Below are positions 25,483 through 34,455 of a DNA stretch of 64,000 nucleotides, one piece after another. The notes beneath the pieces were generated by a model, which was not told where the DNA came from, ran no database searches, and worked only from the letters and a program-made list of their open reading frames with translations. The stretch lies in NCBI RefSeq assembly GCF_902497875.1, contig NZ_CABVHY010000030.1, forward strand, positions 26,132 through 90,131. Reading direction: 5' to 3'. The translations under genes and the position numbers were made by a program. Source of the stretch: Pseudomonas fluorescens. Lineage in GTDB: Bacteria; Pseudomonadota; Gammaproteobacteria; Pseudomonadales; Pseudomonadaceae. Each line of letters begins with the position of its first letter. The stretch's first letter is position 1.

Positions 25483-27570
25483 CTATACCTGATCCGCATC
25501 ATGGTAGACCTGCGGGAAGCTCAACAGGCCGATCAGGTCTTCGACTTCTCGCAGTGATTTCTGCCGGGCTTTCCATTCCGGCGTCAGGATGAATTCCTTG
25601 GGCAAGCTGGAAAGGTCCTGCTCCAGAACGAAGGCAAAAACCTGCAGCTTTGCATCTTTGACGGCGCAGATGACCTTCCAGAAACGCGAGGGAATCTGTA
25701 CTCGCTCGGTGCCAGGGAAAACTTCATCGTCACCCGACAATACCGGGCCGGAAAAAATGCAAAAACGCTCCAGGTCCGCCTGGGCGCCAATGAAGTTTTC
25801 CAGCTGTCCCCAGATGCCTTTTTTGCCGGAGCGGTTGAAGTTTCCGAGCTGAGGCGAGCAGTTGGTCACATGAAAGGTATCGCCATTGGCGCGTTGGATC
25901 TGGGCGAAGGAGCTTCCCCAACAGACGTCTTCCCGACGAACAATGTGGCCCTTGTCGAACGCGCCGTTGTCTTTGCTGTAGAACCGATCGGGTATCTGGA
26001 AGCGCTCTTCCACGCGGGGGTCCAGAAACCACTTCTCCGAGTCACCCTCGCGCAGGCCGGTCAGTTCATCTCGGGTGTACTTGTGCCCCGGCTCCGGCCG
26101 CCTGGCGCTGTTTTGGCCATCGACATTACAGGCGGTGAACAGCGCGAGCCGGCGGTGTCGATGGAGAACAAGGCTGAAGTGCTCATACGGGATGACTGTT
26201 TCGCCGGTTTTACTTGGCGCGATTTGCTCGGGGTCCTTGACGGTAAGGAGTGGAGTTTCGAGGCCGAGGAACTGCGTATCGAAACCGGTCCGCGTCGAAT
26301 AATCCCTGTCGACAATCGGTTCCCTCATGGCCTCCTGGAGACCCGCCGCAAAAATTTTGGTGGGTAGTTGGGTTGGGGGCTGGAGGGGAACGGCGGGAGG
26401 TGTCTGGGACGCAGATGTTCCCAGACCTAAATTGGCTGCCAGCCTGGCAAATGGGCCACCCAGCTCGAGTACCAGGGTGCCGATCTCGATGCGTGAACCT
26501 TGGCTGCCAGCGGTGGCTGTCGGGGTGATTTTGGGCGCTGACTCCTGGCCGGTGCGCGCAGCCTGGTAAGCAGTGGACAGGACATCGCCACCCTCACGAG
26601 CCGCTCTGAACTCGGCCAGGTAGCCAAGGTTCTCGGTCGCGGCCTGATCGATGTGAGCACAGATACTGCTGACGCGAATACCTTCGTTGGCCTCCCACTC
26701 CACCAGTGAATCATCGATGCCATCAAGGCTGTCGACAGCCCGACCGTCTCGCAGGAGATAGCGTCCAGCGCTATCCTTTCGCGGTACTCCAGAGTGATGC
26801 AGCGCTACCACCTGAAAACTGTCATTGAGCACGGCCGCCCCACTGGAGCCAGGTGCCGTATCGCTTCGATACCAGAGCACATCGGGCAGGCTGTCATTGG
26901 TGCAGCGGTTTTCTCGAATAGCCCATTGTCGTGGGGCCCCGCCAGGATGCTGGACAATGGTCAGCCATTCGCCCTCGATTGCTTTGCCGCTGGTCGGCAT
27001 CAAGCGGTGGTAACCAAAATTCGATAATACAGCGCCGCCCTTGACGGACTCGGCTTCCACTGCCACCAAGGCATAATCCAGTTCGACGTTACAGAAGAAA
27101 TACTGGTCGGGCCGCAAACGAAATTGGTGCGAGGGTTCGGGATCGCCGGCAACACCCAGGCGATAGTTGAACTCGGCCAACGAGGGCGCGGCTTCTTCGG
27201 CACTGCCAAACACGTGTTCATTAGTCAGCAGCAGTCGCGGCGACACCATGAAACCTGTTCCATAGCCTTGGGTTCGGCCATCGTCGGAGCGAACCAGGAT
27301 TCTGCAGATCGGCATGCCGGCCAGCAGCGCCCGATCGAAATAGAACTCATCGACCAGATCATTGGCTCCCAGGATCCGCTCTTGTTCTACCTGGGTCGGC
27401 CGGGCGCCACCGGCGGACAAAAACGCCCTCCTGACCCCCAGCCTGTAAGGCGACGCCTGGCGCGCAAGGCCCGGAGCCGGGATGAGTGGTTGCGCGCTAC
27501 CATCACCTATGCCAACCAGCGCAGCTCGTTGCGCGCTCAGATCCAGTTGATACTGTCGAACCAGGCTCAT
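25483..27570 (-). CDS. Trypsin-like serine protease fused to DNA/RNA non-specific endonuclease (NUC1)
   Basis: A 695-residue two-enzyme fusion without signal peptide or membrane helix. Numbers here count from the longer GTG-initiated frame (27588); subtract 6 for this start. Residues about 95-315 form a chymotrypsin-fold protease with H125 (LTNEHVFG), D171 (VELDYALV) and S249 (TAPGSSGAAV). After a Pro/Thr/Gln-rich linker (345-430), residues 435-695 form a Serratia-nuclease-type domain. It has D545-K-G-H548 (DRGH-like general base), N576CSPQ and N585...W593...E597 for Mg. The start at 27570 follows AAGGGAGA. Both active sites look intact. No partner gene is obvious; an abortive defence or regulated toxin is inferred. 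Confidence 0.85.
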   Translation of the reverse strand: MSLVRQYQLDLSAQRAALVGIGDGSAQPLIPAPGLARQASPYRLGVRRAFLSAGGARPTQVEQERILGANDLVDEFYFDRALLAGMPICRILVRSDDGRTQGYGTGFMVSPRLLLTNEHVFGSAEEAAPSLAEFNYRLGVAGDPEPSHQFRLRPDQYFFCNVELDYALVAVEAESVKGGAVLSNFGYHRLMPTSGKAIEGEWLTIVQHPGGAPRQWAIRENRCTNDSLPDVLWYRSDTAPGSSGAAVLNDSFQVVALHHSGVPRKDSAGRYLLRDGRAVDSLDGIDDSLVEWEANEGIRVSSICAHIDQAATENLGYLAEFRAAREGGDVLSTAYQAARTGQESAPKITPTATAGSQGSRIEIGTLVLELGGPFARLAANLGLGTSASQTPPAVPLQPPTQLPTKIFAAGLQEAMREPIVDRDYSTRTGFDTQFLGLETPLLTVKDPEQIAPSKTGETVIPYEHFSLVLHRHRRLALFTACNVDGQNSARRPEPGHKYTRDELTGLREGDSEKWFLDPRVEERFQIPDRFYSKDNGAFDKGHIVRREDVCWGSSFAQIQRANGDTFHVTNCSPQLGNFNRSGKKGIWGQLENFIGAQADLERFCIFSGPVLSGDDEVFPGTERVQIPSRFWKVICAVKDAKLQVFAFVLEQDLSSLPKEFILTPEWKARQKSLREVEDLIGLLSFPQVYHDADQV

Positions 27571-27906
27571 CTCGATTCTCCCTTGCACAAGGCAGTCACG
27601 CGGAACAATGCGTTTTCAGACTCAGGTTTCCAGGCTCAGGTTTCCAGACTGAGGGTAGACCAAGAAAGGTTGCTCAGCCGCCAGCGCCCCTTGGCCTGGG
27701 TGACCGCGCCCTGACATCATGAACGCTTCCAACCGCCTGTCGGCCAGCGCGAATGAGCGCTTGATACCTTCGCCACCGGGGCGATCCTGTGTATTACAGC
27801 AGGCCCATCAGTGGGACCCGGAGCACCTCCAACGCTGGCTCTGCCACCCAGTACCGGGCGCCACAGGCCAGATCGCACGCACTGGACACGCATCTGGAGA
27901 CAGGAC
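27571..27906. other. Intergenic region between divergent genes, with a short tandem duplication
   Basis: This 336-bp spacer should carry promoters for the protease-nuclease (minus) and the NAD(P)-binding protein (plus). At about 27619-27650 a 14-bp unit CTCAGGTTTCCAGG is duplicated with one change. Short open frames here have no family features, and I call no gene. Confidence 0.4.
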
Positions 27907-28665
27907 ATGAAAATCGTCGTTATCGGTGGCACTGGCCTGATCGGCGGCCAACTGTGCAAGAACCTGCGAGATCTGGGGCATGACGCCGTAGCCGGGGCGC
28001 CGAGTACCGGCATCAACACCCTCACCGGCGAAGGACTGCCGCAAGCGTTACAAGTCGCCGACGTGGTCGTCGACGTGGCGAACTCGCCATCATTCGAGGA
28101 CGCCGAAGTTCTGCACTTCTTCGAAACGTCCGGGCGCACCCTCCTCGCAGCCGAAGCGGCCGCCGGAGTCAGGCACCATGTCGCCCTATCGGTGGTGGGC
28201 ACCGAGCGGATGCTCGAAAGCGGTTACTTTCGGGCGAAAATGGCTCAGGAAAAAATCATCAAGGACTCCGGCATTCCCTACACCATCCTGCGCGCTACGC
28301 AGTTCTTCGAGTTCATGGGCGCCATTGCTCAATCTGGCATCCAGCAAGGCAATTCGATCCATTTGACCTCCGCCACTTTGCAACCGATTGCCGCCTTCGA
28401 CGTCGCTGAAGCACTGACGAAAATTGCAGTGCAAGCACCGATCAATAAAACCGTGGAAGTTGCCGGGCCCGAACGAAAACCACTGGTGGAGTTCGTGAAG
28501 ATGTTCCTGCAACACACCAACGATCCGCGCCAAGCCGTCCCGGACAACACGGCCACTTACTTCGGCGCGCCGATCAATGATCAATCGCTGACACCGGGGA
28601 GTAACCCCATCATCGGACCGACCCGCTTCAAAACCTGGCTCAAGAGCAACCCGCCCCAAGCCTGA
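27907..28665 (+). CDS. NAD(P)-binding atypical SDR/NmrA-like protein
   Basis: A 252-residue Rossmann protein starting MKIVVIGGTGLIGGQL; the dinucleotide loop GGTGLIGG is at about 8-15. It lacks the classic YxxxK of SDRs, which fits the NmrA/atypical SDR group of NADPH sensors and quinone- or azo-reductase-like enzymes. YTILRATQFFEF is characteristic. The ATG at 27907 is preceded by GGAGACAGGAC; a longer upstream frame has no support. It ends before a strong terminator shared with the convergent flavoprotein gene. Confidence 0.83.
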   Translation: MKIVVIGGTGLIGGQLCKNLRDLGHDAVAGAPSTGINTLTGEGLPQALQVADVVVDVANSPSFEDAEVLHFFETSGRTLLAAEAAAGVRHHVALSVVGTERMLESGYFRAKMAQEKIIKDSGIPYTILRATQFFEFMGAIAQSGIQQGNSIHLTSATLQPIAAFDVAEALTKIAVQAPINKTVEVAGPERKPLVEFVKMFLQHTNDPRQAVPDNTATYFGAPINDQSLTPGSNPIIGPTRFKTWLKSNPPQA

Positions 28666-28758
28666 CCGTTGCGAACACCGCCCGGACCGCGTGGGCCAGG
28701 CGGCTGCGGACAGTCGCTGGCGTTCAGGTGCGCACTGATCAGTAAGACGCGCATAAAA

Positions 28759-28786
28759 AAACCGCCCAGGATGACCTGGGCGGTTT
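28759..28786. terminator. Bidirectional Rho-independent terminator
   Basis: A 12-bp perfect stem (AAACCGCCCAGG/CCTGGGCGGTTT) with an ATGA loop. A runs upstream and T runs downstream, so it serves both converging transcripts. Confidence 0.9.
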
Positions 28787-28834
28787 TCTTACCGCAGGCA
28801 GCGTGATTCAGATAACGCTGCGAACAATGTCGTC

Positions 28835-30037
28835 TCAAGCGATAGGGATCAGCGGGTCGGCTGCTGCCAACGCCGCTTCACGGTTGGCCGCCGGCGGGTA
28901 GATCCACTGGGTGTTGATCTGGGTCTTGAGCGACTTGCCTTCTTGCCCGGTCAACTTCACTTGACGATCCCAACCCTCGGTGTAGACCGCGCCCCAGCTG
29001 CCCAGGTCCAGGCAGGTGACGTACTTGGGCTGGCTGTAGGGCGTCGGATCCACGCCCAGCAGATGCGCGGCAACGTTGTTGCCGGCATGACGGCCCAATA
29101 CGATGGCGTGCTGGCAAGTCATCAACGCGTAGTTGCCGATGTCATCGGTAGCGGCATAGGCCACATCGCCGGTGGCATAAATGTCTTGCTGGCCGATGAC
29201 TTTCAGGTGGGAGTCCACGTGCAGACGACCGTAGGAGTCGCGTTCGCCGGGGATCTGTTCGGTCAGCGAACTGGCTCGCACACCGGTGGTCCAGACCACG
29301 GTGCTGGCTTCGATGCGTTGGCCGTCAGCCAGGGTTACACCCTTTTCATCGACGCCAGCCACCGTCGACTTCAAGCGCCATGTCACGCCCACCTCAGTGC
29401 TGGCCTCGACGATCGACTTGCTGATTTCGGCCCCCATGGACGCCCCGATCTTTTCACCGCGATCAACAATGATCACTTCGATGTCCGCCTCCTCACCGAG
29501 GATGGCCCGCAGACGCGCTGGCATTTCCGTTGCGGTTTCAATCCCGGTGAAGCCGCCACCGGCGACCACTACCGTGTTGCGGGCTTTGCTCTGCGGCTGG
29601 TTTGCCAGGGACTTGAGGTGGTTTTCCAGGCGTACTGCTTGTTCGATCTGGTCCACATCGAAGGCGTACTCGGTCACACCGGGGGTGCTGGACTGTGCGA
29701 GGCGACTGCCAGTGGCCAGAACCAGCTTGTCGTAGCTGCACACTTGTCGGGTGCCGGACGCATCGACATAGCCAACCTGCTTTTGCTGCACATCGATGGT
29801 CTCTGCCGCGCCCTTGATGAAGTTGACGCCTACCGCATCGAACAACTCGCCGATCGGCGCGGCCAGTTGGTGAGCATTCGGCTCGTAAAAGCGCGGACGG
29901 ACACGCAGCTCGGCTTGCGGCGCCAGTACGGTCACTTCAACGTCGGAGTGACCATGGATGTCGAACAGACGCGTGGCGCTCAACGCCGTCCACATGCCAC
30001 CAAAACCCGCGCCGATTACCAGGATTTGCTGTTTCAT
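28835..30037 (-). CDS. NAD(P)/FAD-dependent oxidoreductase (type II NADH dehydrogenase-like)
   Basis: A 400-residue two-dinucleotide-binding flavoprotein. The FAD motif VIGAGFGG is at about 7-14. The NAD motif VVAGGGFTGIE is in the middle, and the second FAD motif IYATGDVA is near residue 290. It resembles NDH-2 NADH:quinone reductases, but lacks an evident C-terminal membrane helix. It is divergent from an Rrf2 regulator, and the spacer carries two matching palindromes, so redox- or Fe-S-responsive control is likely. Expected role: rotenone-insensitive NADH oxidation or a related reductase. Confidence 0.85.
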   Translation of the reverse strand: MKQQILVIGAGFGGMWTALSATRLFDIHGHSDVEVTVLAPQAELRVRPRFYEPNAHQLAAPIGELFDAVGVNFIKGAAETIDVQQKQVGYVDASGTRQVCSYDKLVLATGSRLAQSSTPGVTEYAFDVDQIEQAVRLENHLKSLANQPQSKARNTVVVAGGGFTGIETATEMPARLRAILGEEADIEVIIVDRGEKIGASMGAEISKSIVEASTEVGVTWRLKSTVAGVDEKGVTLADGQRIEASTVVWTTGVRASSLTEQIPGERDSYGRLHVDSHLKVIGQQDIYATGDVAYAATDDIGNYALMTCQHAIVLGRHAGNNVAAHLLGVDPTPYSQPKYVTCLDLGSWGAVYTEGWDRQVKLTGQEGKSLKTQINTQWIYPPAANREAALAAADPLIPIA

Positions 30038-30157
30038 TGTTTAACTCCAGGTGGAAAACCAAGTGATGAATTCGTTTAAAGATTCACGCTCATCGGTAGC
30101 AGGGCATGAAGTCGGCGTGCAGCGTTCTTGAAGAGTGCATATCGTTGCTGAGCGAAC

Positions 30158-30182
30158 AACTACGACTATATTTGTCGTAGTT
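30158..30182. promoter_or_regulatory. Candidate Rrf2 operator 1
   Basis: A perfect inverted repeat with 9-bp arms, AACTACGAC and GTCGTAGTT, around a 7-bp AT spacer. It lies about 120 bp upstream of the flavoprotein ATG. Its core CGACTA-N3-TTGTCG has the same spacing as the second palindrome at 30352-30366. Binding by the adjacent Rrf2 protein is inferred. Confidence 0.7.
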
Positions 30183-30351
30183 AATCGTCACAAGTCGATT
30201 TTGCTGATCATTACTATCGAATTTTTTGATAGGTATCACATAGCGCTCTATACCGGTCATTTACCGCTATATATGTCCTTTCTAAAAACAGAGAGGAAAG
30301 ACACAAAGGCCGAGACTCGTTGCCACCCTCTCCTTTCGCCGCTACAATTTG

Positions 30352-30366
30352 CGACTAATCTAGTCG
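30352..30366. promoter_or_regulatory. Candidate Rrf2 operator 2
   Basis: A perfect inverted repeat CGACTA-ATC-TAGTCG, immediately upstream of and touching the Shine-Dalgarno of the Rrf2 gene (ATG 30376). It matches the core of operator 1 in sequence and spacing, consistent with autorepression. Confidence 0.7.
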
Positions 30367-30375
30367 GAGATTCTT

Positions 30376-30945
30376 ATGTCTCTTTACAGCGCAGGCGTTG
30401 AGTACGGCATCCATTGCCTGCTGTTTTTGGTGGGGGATGGCGGCGAGAGCCGTGAGGCGAGCGTGCGCGACCTCGCGGAACTGCAGGGCGTGCCCCAGGA
30501 CTACCTGGCGAAGATTTTCACCAAGCTGGCCAAGTCAAAACTGGTGGTGGCCACCGAAGGGGTTCGCGGCGGGTTCAAGCTGGCACGGCCTTGCGACGAA
30601 ATCAGTCTTCTGGATATCGTCAACGCTATCGACGGCCGCAAGCTAATCTTCGATTGCCGGGAAATCCGCGGCCGTTGCGCCGTGTTCGAAGGCTCTCCGC
30701 CCGCCTGGGCGCTGGACGGTTATTGCGCGGTTCATGGGGCCATGTTGACGGCGCAGAAACGCATGGAAGAAGCCCTCGCCCAACAGACCATTCTGGACAT
30801 CGCCAGAAAGTTCGGACGAAAAGCCCCCGCGGAGTTCGCCAGCCAGGTGAACACCTGGATAATCGATCGGCGCGAAAAGAAAGGCAGTGCCAGTGCGCAG
30901 GCGGGTGATGAGAAGAACATCCCGGTGACCGATATTTCCGGTTGA
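30376..30945 (+). CDS. Rrf2-family transcriptional regulator with probable Fe-S site
   Basis: A 189-residue Rrf2 regulator. The winged helix spans about 1-80 (SLYSAGVEYGIHCLLFL; VPQDYLAKIFTKL; GVRGGFKLAR). Three cysteines in the sensing loop, C94, C101 and C117, are compatible with a [2Fe-2S] or [4Fe-4S] cluster as in NsrR/IscR/RsrR. The tail of about 50 residues is longer than usual. Two matching palindromes in the divergent promoter make it the likely repressor of itself and the flavoprotein gene. The signal could be NO, redox or Fe-S status. Confidence 0.88.
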   Translation: MSLYSAGVEYGIHCLLFLVGDGGESREASVRDLAELQGVPQDYLAKIFTKLAKSKLVVATEGVRGGFKLARPCDEISLLDIVNAIDGRKLIFDCREIRGRCAVFEGSPPAWALDGYCAVHGAMLTAQKRMEEALAQQTILDIARKFGRKAPAEFASQVNTWIIDRREKKGSASAQAGDEKNIPVTDISG

Positions 30946-31008
30946 GTGAGCCTGTGCTTTCCCCGTTTGCAAGTAGTGCGTCCCACACTTCCTTTGAGGA
31001 GCTGAAAG

Positions 31009-31689
31009 ATGTCGCTGACTCTTTATTACCACCCGCTGGCGTCGTACTGCCACAAAGTGCTCATCGCGCTCTACGAAAACCAAATCGAATTCGAAAGAAG
31101 GATCATCGATCTCGCGGACGCTGCAGACAGAGCGGAGCTTCAAGCACTATGGCCGATCGGCAAATTCCCGGTGATCCGTGACCCTGCTCACCAGCGCACC
31201 CTGCCGGAAGCGACTGTCATCATCGAGTACCTGGATCGACTTTATCCAGGTGAACATCAGCTGATTCCAGGCGATTGGGATACCGCGTTGGAGGTACGTC
31301 TATGGGACCGTTTTTTCGACATTTACATCCATCAGCCAATGCAACAGATTGTCGGCGATCGCCTACGCGGAACCAACGGCGATTTGACCAGAGAACGATC
31401 CATGCTGGAGACGGCGTACGCCATGCTCGATCGCCAGATGGCGTCCAGAACCTGGGTGGCCAGCCCGGACTTCAGCCTGGCCGATTGCGCTGCTGCCCCG
31501 GCGCTTTTCTATGCCAGCACGCTGCAGCCGTTTCCCGACGACTTCCGCCACTTGCGAGCCTATTTCGACAGGTTGACCCAGCGACCATCAGTTCAGCGGG
31601 TCATCGACGAAGCCAGGCCCTACTTTTCTCTCTACCCGTTTGCGCAGGACATCCCGGAACGGTTTCGCCAGGCGTCGGACATCACGTGA
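31009..31689 (+). CDS. Glutathione S-transferase family protein
   Basis: A 226-residue GST. It has an N-terminal thioredoxin-like domain (1-80, with YYHPLASYCHKV and the cis-Pro/ESS-like site FPVIRD...LPEATVIIEYL) and an all-helical C-terminal domain (90-210) with the conserved FSLADCAAAP. It conjugates or reduces electrophiles with glutathione in the cytosol. It lies 63 bp after the Rrf2 gene on the same strand and is probably co-transcribed, linking it to the redox locus. Subclass is uncertain. Confidence 0.85.
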   Translation: MSLTLYYHPLASYCHKVLIALYENQIEFERRIIDLADAADRAELQALWPIGKFPVIRDPAHQRTLPEATVIIEYLDRLYPGEHQLIPGDWDTALEVRLWDRFFDIYIHQPMQQIVGDRLRGTNGDLTRERSMLETAYAMLDRQMASRTWVASPDFSLADCAAAPALFYASTLQPFPDDFRHLRAYFDRLTQRPSVQRVIDEARPYFSLYPFAQDIPERFRQASDIT

Positions 31690-31729
31690 CGGACTCCGGG
31701 GAGCCCCCCCACATGGATTGCGCTGAACC

Positions 31730-31843
31730 TGTGGGAGCGGGCTTGCTCGCGATGGACTCAAGGGCGGCGCGTTTATTCAGACAATACGCGTTACCGTTAA
31801 CGTCCATCGCGGGCAATCGAGCGTCGACCGGCTGCTCCTACAG
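31730..31843. repeat. REP-type palindromic sequences
   Basis: A Pseudomonas REP core (GTGGGAGCGGGCTTGCTCGCG) at about 31731 and a partial opposite copy ending CTGCTCCTACAG near 31843. They lie between the GST and the convergent thiol-redox gene. Confidence 0.65.
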
Positions 31844-31867
31844 TGGGTCGGGGTACATCCGCAAGAA

Positions 31868-33076
31868 TCAGCCCGCCTTCGCTTCCTCCAGCAGTTGCTG
31901 AATGACCTTCTCCTGCTCGGCATAACGGCCTTCACCAAAGTGGCTGTAGCGAACCTGGCCCTTGGCATCGATAAAGTAATGAGCAGGCCAGTACTGGTTA
32001 TCGAATGCGCGCCAGATCGCATAGTTATTGTCGATAGCCACCGGGTAACCGATGCCAAGCTGTTTCACCTGCTTGCGGACGTTATCGATGATCTTCTCGT
32101 AAGGGTACTCGGGTGTATGAACGCCGATGACCACCAGCCCATCCTTCTCGTACTTCTTCGCCCAGTCCTTCACATAAGGCAACGTGTGCTGGCAGTTGAT
32201 GCAGTCGTAAGTCCAGAAGTCCACCAGCACTACTTTTCCGCGCAATGATTCACTGCTCAGCGGTGCAGAATTGAGCCACTCGACCGCACCCGCCAGCGGC
32301 GGCATGCTGCCTTTTACTCCCAGTTCCATCAATGACGCCGCGCTGACTTTGCTGACGAAGTAATCGACCACCTTGGGGACCTTTTCCAGCAGGCCTTGTT
32401 CGACGGCGGTAGAGCCCTGGGAAGAGGTGCCGGCAAGCAGTTTGTTATCGGCGCCGGTGGAGATCACCACCGCTGCCAACAATACCGCGCAACCCGCCCC
32501 GCGGCGCAGCCAACCGGTGACCGGAATTGAAGGTTTCAAGCGGCTGACCAGCCCGCGCCCGGCGAAGATCAGCGTCCCCAGGGACAATGCACTGCCCATG
32601 CCATAGGCCAACAGCAACAGGCTGGTTCCTGCGTTGGCGCCTTGCAGCATCGCGCCGCTGAGGATCACCCCGAGGATCGGCCCGGCACACGGCGCCCAGA
32701 GCAGCCCCGTGGCAACGCCCACCAATACCGATGCCAATGGCCCGGACATTTTGCGGCTGGCAGGATCGATGCGGTTGCCGAGCAAGACGAAAGGCCGAGC
32801 CAGCCAGCCACCGACCCTGGCGGAGATCAGCGACAGGGCGAACAGCACCATGACGATCAGCGCCAGATGGCGACCGGTGTTGTTGGCCTGGATCACCCAT
32901 TCGCTGCTCACCACCGCAAGGCTCGATACCAGCGCGAAGGTCAACACCATGCCACTCAAGGTGAGGAAGACCGAGGAACGGGAACGGTCCGCCCGGGCGA
33001 ACAGGAACGGCACGACCGGCAGAATGCAGGGGCTGAGGACAGTCAATATCCCGCCCAGGAATGCAATGAGTAACAT
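31868..33076 (-). CDS. DipZ-like fusion: CcdA-type membrane thiol transporter plus TlpA-like thioredoxin domain
   Basis: A 402-residue protein with a six-helix CcdA/DsbD-like membrane half (1-215). The membrane half has paired cysteines in LSPCILPVVPF and WAPCAGP. A periplasmic thioredoxin-fold half (about 240-400) carries DFWTYDCINCQHTLPYV (CINC redox motif). It would move electrons from cytosolic thioredoxin to periplasmic thiols, for disulfide repair or cytochrome c maturation. The fused layout is that of DipZ. The ATG at 33076 is preceded by AGAAGG. It is convergent with the GST gene. Confidence 0.87.
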   Translation of the reverse strand: MLLIAFLGGILTVLSPCILPVVPFLFARADRSRSSVFLTLSGMVLTFALVSSLAVVSSEWVIQANNTGRHLALIVMVLFALSLISARVGGWLARPFVLLGNRIDPASRKMSGPLASVLVGVATGLLWAPCAGPILGVILSGAMLQGANAGTSLLLLAYGMGSALSLGTLIFAGRGLVSRLKPSIPVTGWLRRGAGCAVLLAAVVISTGADNKLLAGTSSQGSTAVEQGLLEKVPKVVDYFVSKVSAASLMELGVKGSMPPLAGAVEWLNSAPLSSESLRGKVVLVDFWTYDCINCQHTLPYVKDWAKKYEKDGLVVIGVHTPEYPYEKIIDNVRKQVKQLGIGYPVAIDNNYAIWRAFDNQYWPAHYFIDAKGQVRYSHFGEGRYAEQEKVIQQLLEEAKAG

Positions 33077-33158
33077 GGGATCACCTTCTAAATTTGATCG
33101 CGAGACTCGCAGCGCCGCTGCGCAACCTCACTCAAGGGAGGGTTATTTGTGCAGCGGG

Positions 33159-33422
33159 TCAGCCGCCCAGGTTGCAGGCTTCAGCGAATTTTCTGTAGTC
33201 GAGGACGCGTTTCTGGCCCTGTGAATTCAGGTAAGTCAGGTGGGCATCCACCACCTCGCAGGAAGCCCCACCCTCATCCACGCTGGAGAGCACCTTTTGG
33301 ATATCCAGATGAGTGCCATAGGAGTAGTTTTCAGCTTTGAGATCGGCTTCGGCCTGGGCAGAAATCGCCACTACGTTGAGCGCAGCGAACAGGCAGGCGG
33401 CGTAGACGGGGTTCCAGTTCAT
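33159..33422 (-). CDS. DUF2790 family exported small protein
   Basis: An 87-residue protein with a cleavable signal peptide (...VVAISAQA). It is followed by the DUF2790 pattern YSYGTHLDIQKVLSS...CEVVDAHLTYLNSQG...DYRKFAEAC, with two conserved cysteines likely forming a disulfide. DUF2790 proteins are small periplasmic proteins largely restricted to Pseudomonas, with no assigned activity. It is divergent from a two-component system across a spacer with TGTATC direct repeats, so it is a probable target of that system. Confidence 0.85.
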   Translation of the reverse strand: MNWNPVYAACLFAALNVVAISAQAEADLKAENYSYGTHLDIQKVLSSVDEGGASCEVVDAHLTYLNSQGQKRVLDYRKFAEACNLGG

Positions 33423-33563
33423 GGTGGTTTTCTCGAGTCTTCAATGGACAATGGACTGAGGCGTTTCGCATGGCCTCGATGGAGCCTATTGAATGCCCTT
33501 GAGGTATCTCGAATGTGTCGTAAACAACCGTCCATCAAGTCGGCAAGTATCAAAATGGCGACT

Positions 33564-33647
33564 GGATACAGTTAGATACATCCAGCCGAAAAAACGTCGA
33601 GTTTGTATCCCTGTGTATCCAGCGTGACCTAGATACCGTGCGATACA
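33564..33647. promoter_or_regulatory. Three pairs of 10-bp-phased TGTATC half sites
   Basis: Between DUF2790 (minus) and the response regulator (plus) there are three tandem pairs. Minus strand: 33565-33580 (TGTATC-N4-TGTATC). Plus strand: 33604-33619 (TGTATC-N4-TGTATC). Minus strand: 33632-33647 (TGTATC-N4-GGTATC). Ten-bp-phased direct repeats are the classical layout for OmpR/PhoB-family regulators, so autoregulation is likely. Confidence 0.65.
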
Positions 33648-33714
33648 AAGGACACCGGCATGGGCGTTGCGACTCACTAGAATGCGCAAAGTCCGAATAT
33701 CAGAGGGTTGTGCG

Positions 33715-34455
33715 ATGGAACACGTGAATCACATTCTGATCGTCGACGATGACCGCGAGATCCGCGAGTTAGTGGGCAACTACCTGAAGAAGAACGGCCT
33801 GCGCACCACGGTGGTCGCCGATGGACGGCAGATGCGTTCCTTCCTCGAATCGAACACGGTCGACCTGATCGTTCTGGACATCATGATGCCGGGCGATGAT
33901 GGCCTGCTGTTGTGTCGCGAGTTACGTTCCGGCAAACACAAGACCACGCCAATCCTCATGCTGACCGCGCGCAACGACGAAACCGACCGCATCATCGGCC
34001 TCGAAATGGGCGCTGACGACTACCTGACCAAACCGTTTTCCGCCCGCGAGTTGCTCGCCAGGATCAACGCCGTGTTGCGGCGCACCCGGATGCTGCCGCC
34101 CAACCTGGTGATCACCGAGAGCGGCCGGTTGCTGGGCTTCGGCCGCTGGCGCCTGGACACCACCGCCCGGCACTTGCTGGACGAAGACGGCACCCAGGTG
34201 GCCCTGAGTGGCGCCGAATACCGTCTGTTGCGAGTGTTCCTCGATCATCCGCAGCGGGTGCTCAGCCGTGATCAACTGCTCAACCTGACCCAGGGCCGCG
34301 ACGCCGATCTGTTCGATCGCTCCATCGACCTGCTGGTGAGTCGCCTGCGCCAGCGGCTGATGGATGACTCCCGCGATTCGAGCTACATCAAAACGGTGCG
34401 CAGCGAGGGTTACGTGTTTTCCTTCCCGGTGGAAATCCTCGGTGCCCAGCCATGA
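33715..34455 (+). CDS. OmpR/PhoB-family response regulator
   Basis: A 246-residue response regulator. The receiver (about 5-120) has the acidic pocket DDD (11-13), phospho-acceptor D55 (LDIMMPG) and the LTKPF lysine. A winged-helix DNA-binding domain (about 135-240) follows. The start at 33715 has an AGAGGG Shine-Dalgarno. It overlaps the kinase gene by 4 bp (ATGA). Likely targets are the TGTATC tandem sites upstream of itself and of nearby genes. Confidence 0.92.
   Translation: MEHVNHILIVDDDREIRELVGNYLKKNGLRTTVVADGRQMRSFLESNTVDLIVLDIMMPGDDGLLLCRELRSGKHKTTPILMLTARNDETDRIIGLEMGADDYLTKPFSARELLARINAVLRRTRMLPPNLVITESGRLLGFGRWRLDTTARHLLDEDGTQVALSGAEYRLLRVFLDHPQRVLSRDQLLNLTQGRDADLFDRSIDLLVSRLRQRLMDDSRDSSYIKTVRSEGYVFSFPVEILGAQP

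Noticed and set aside
28943..30079. 378-codon plus-strand open frame
   Set aside because: Antisense to the flavoprotein gene with clear FAD and NAD motifs; low-complexity His/Gln-rich translation.
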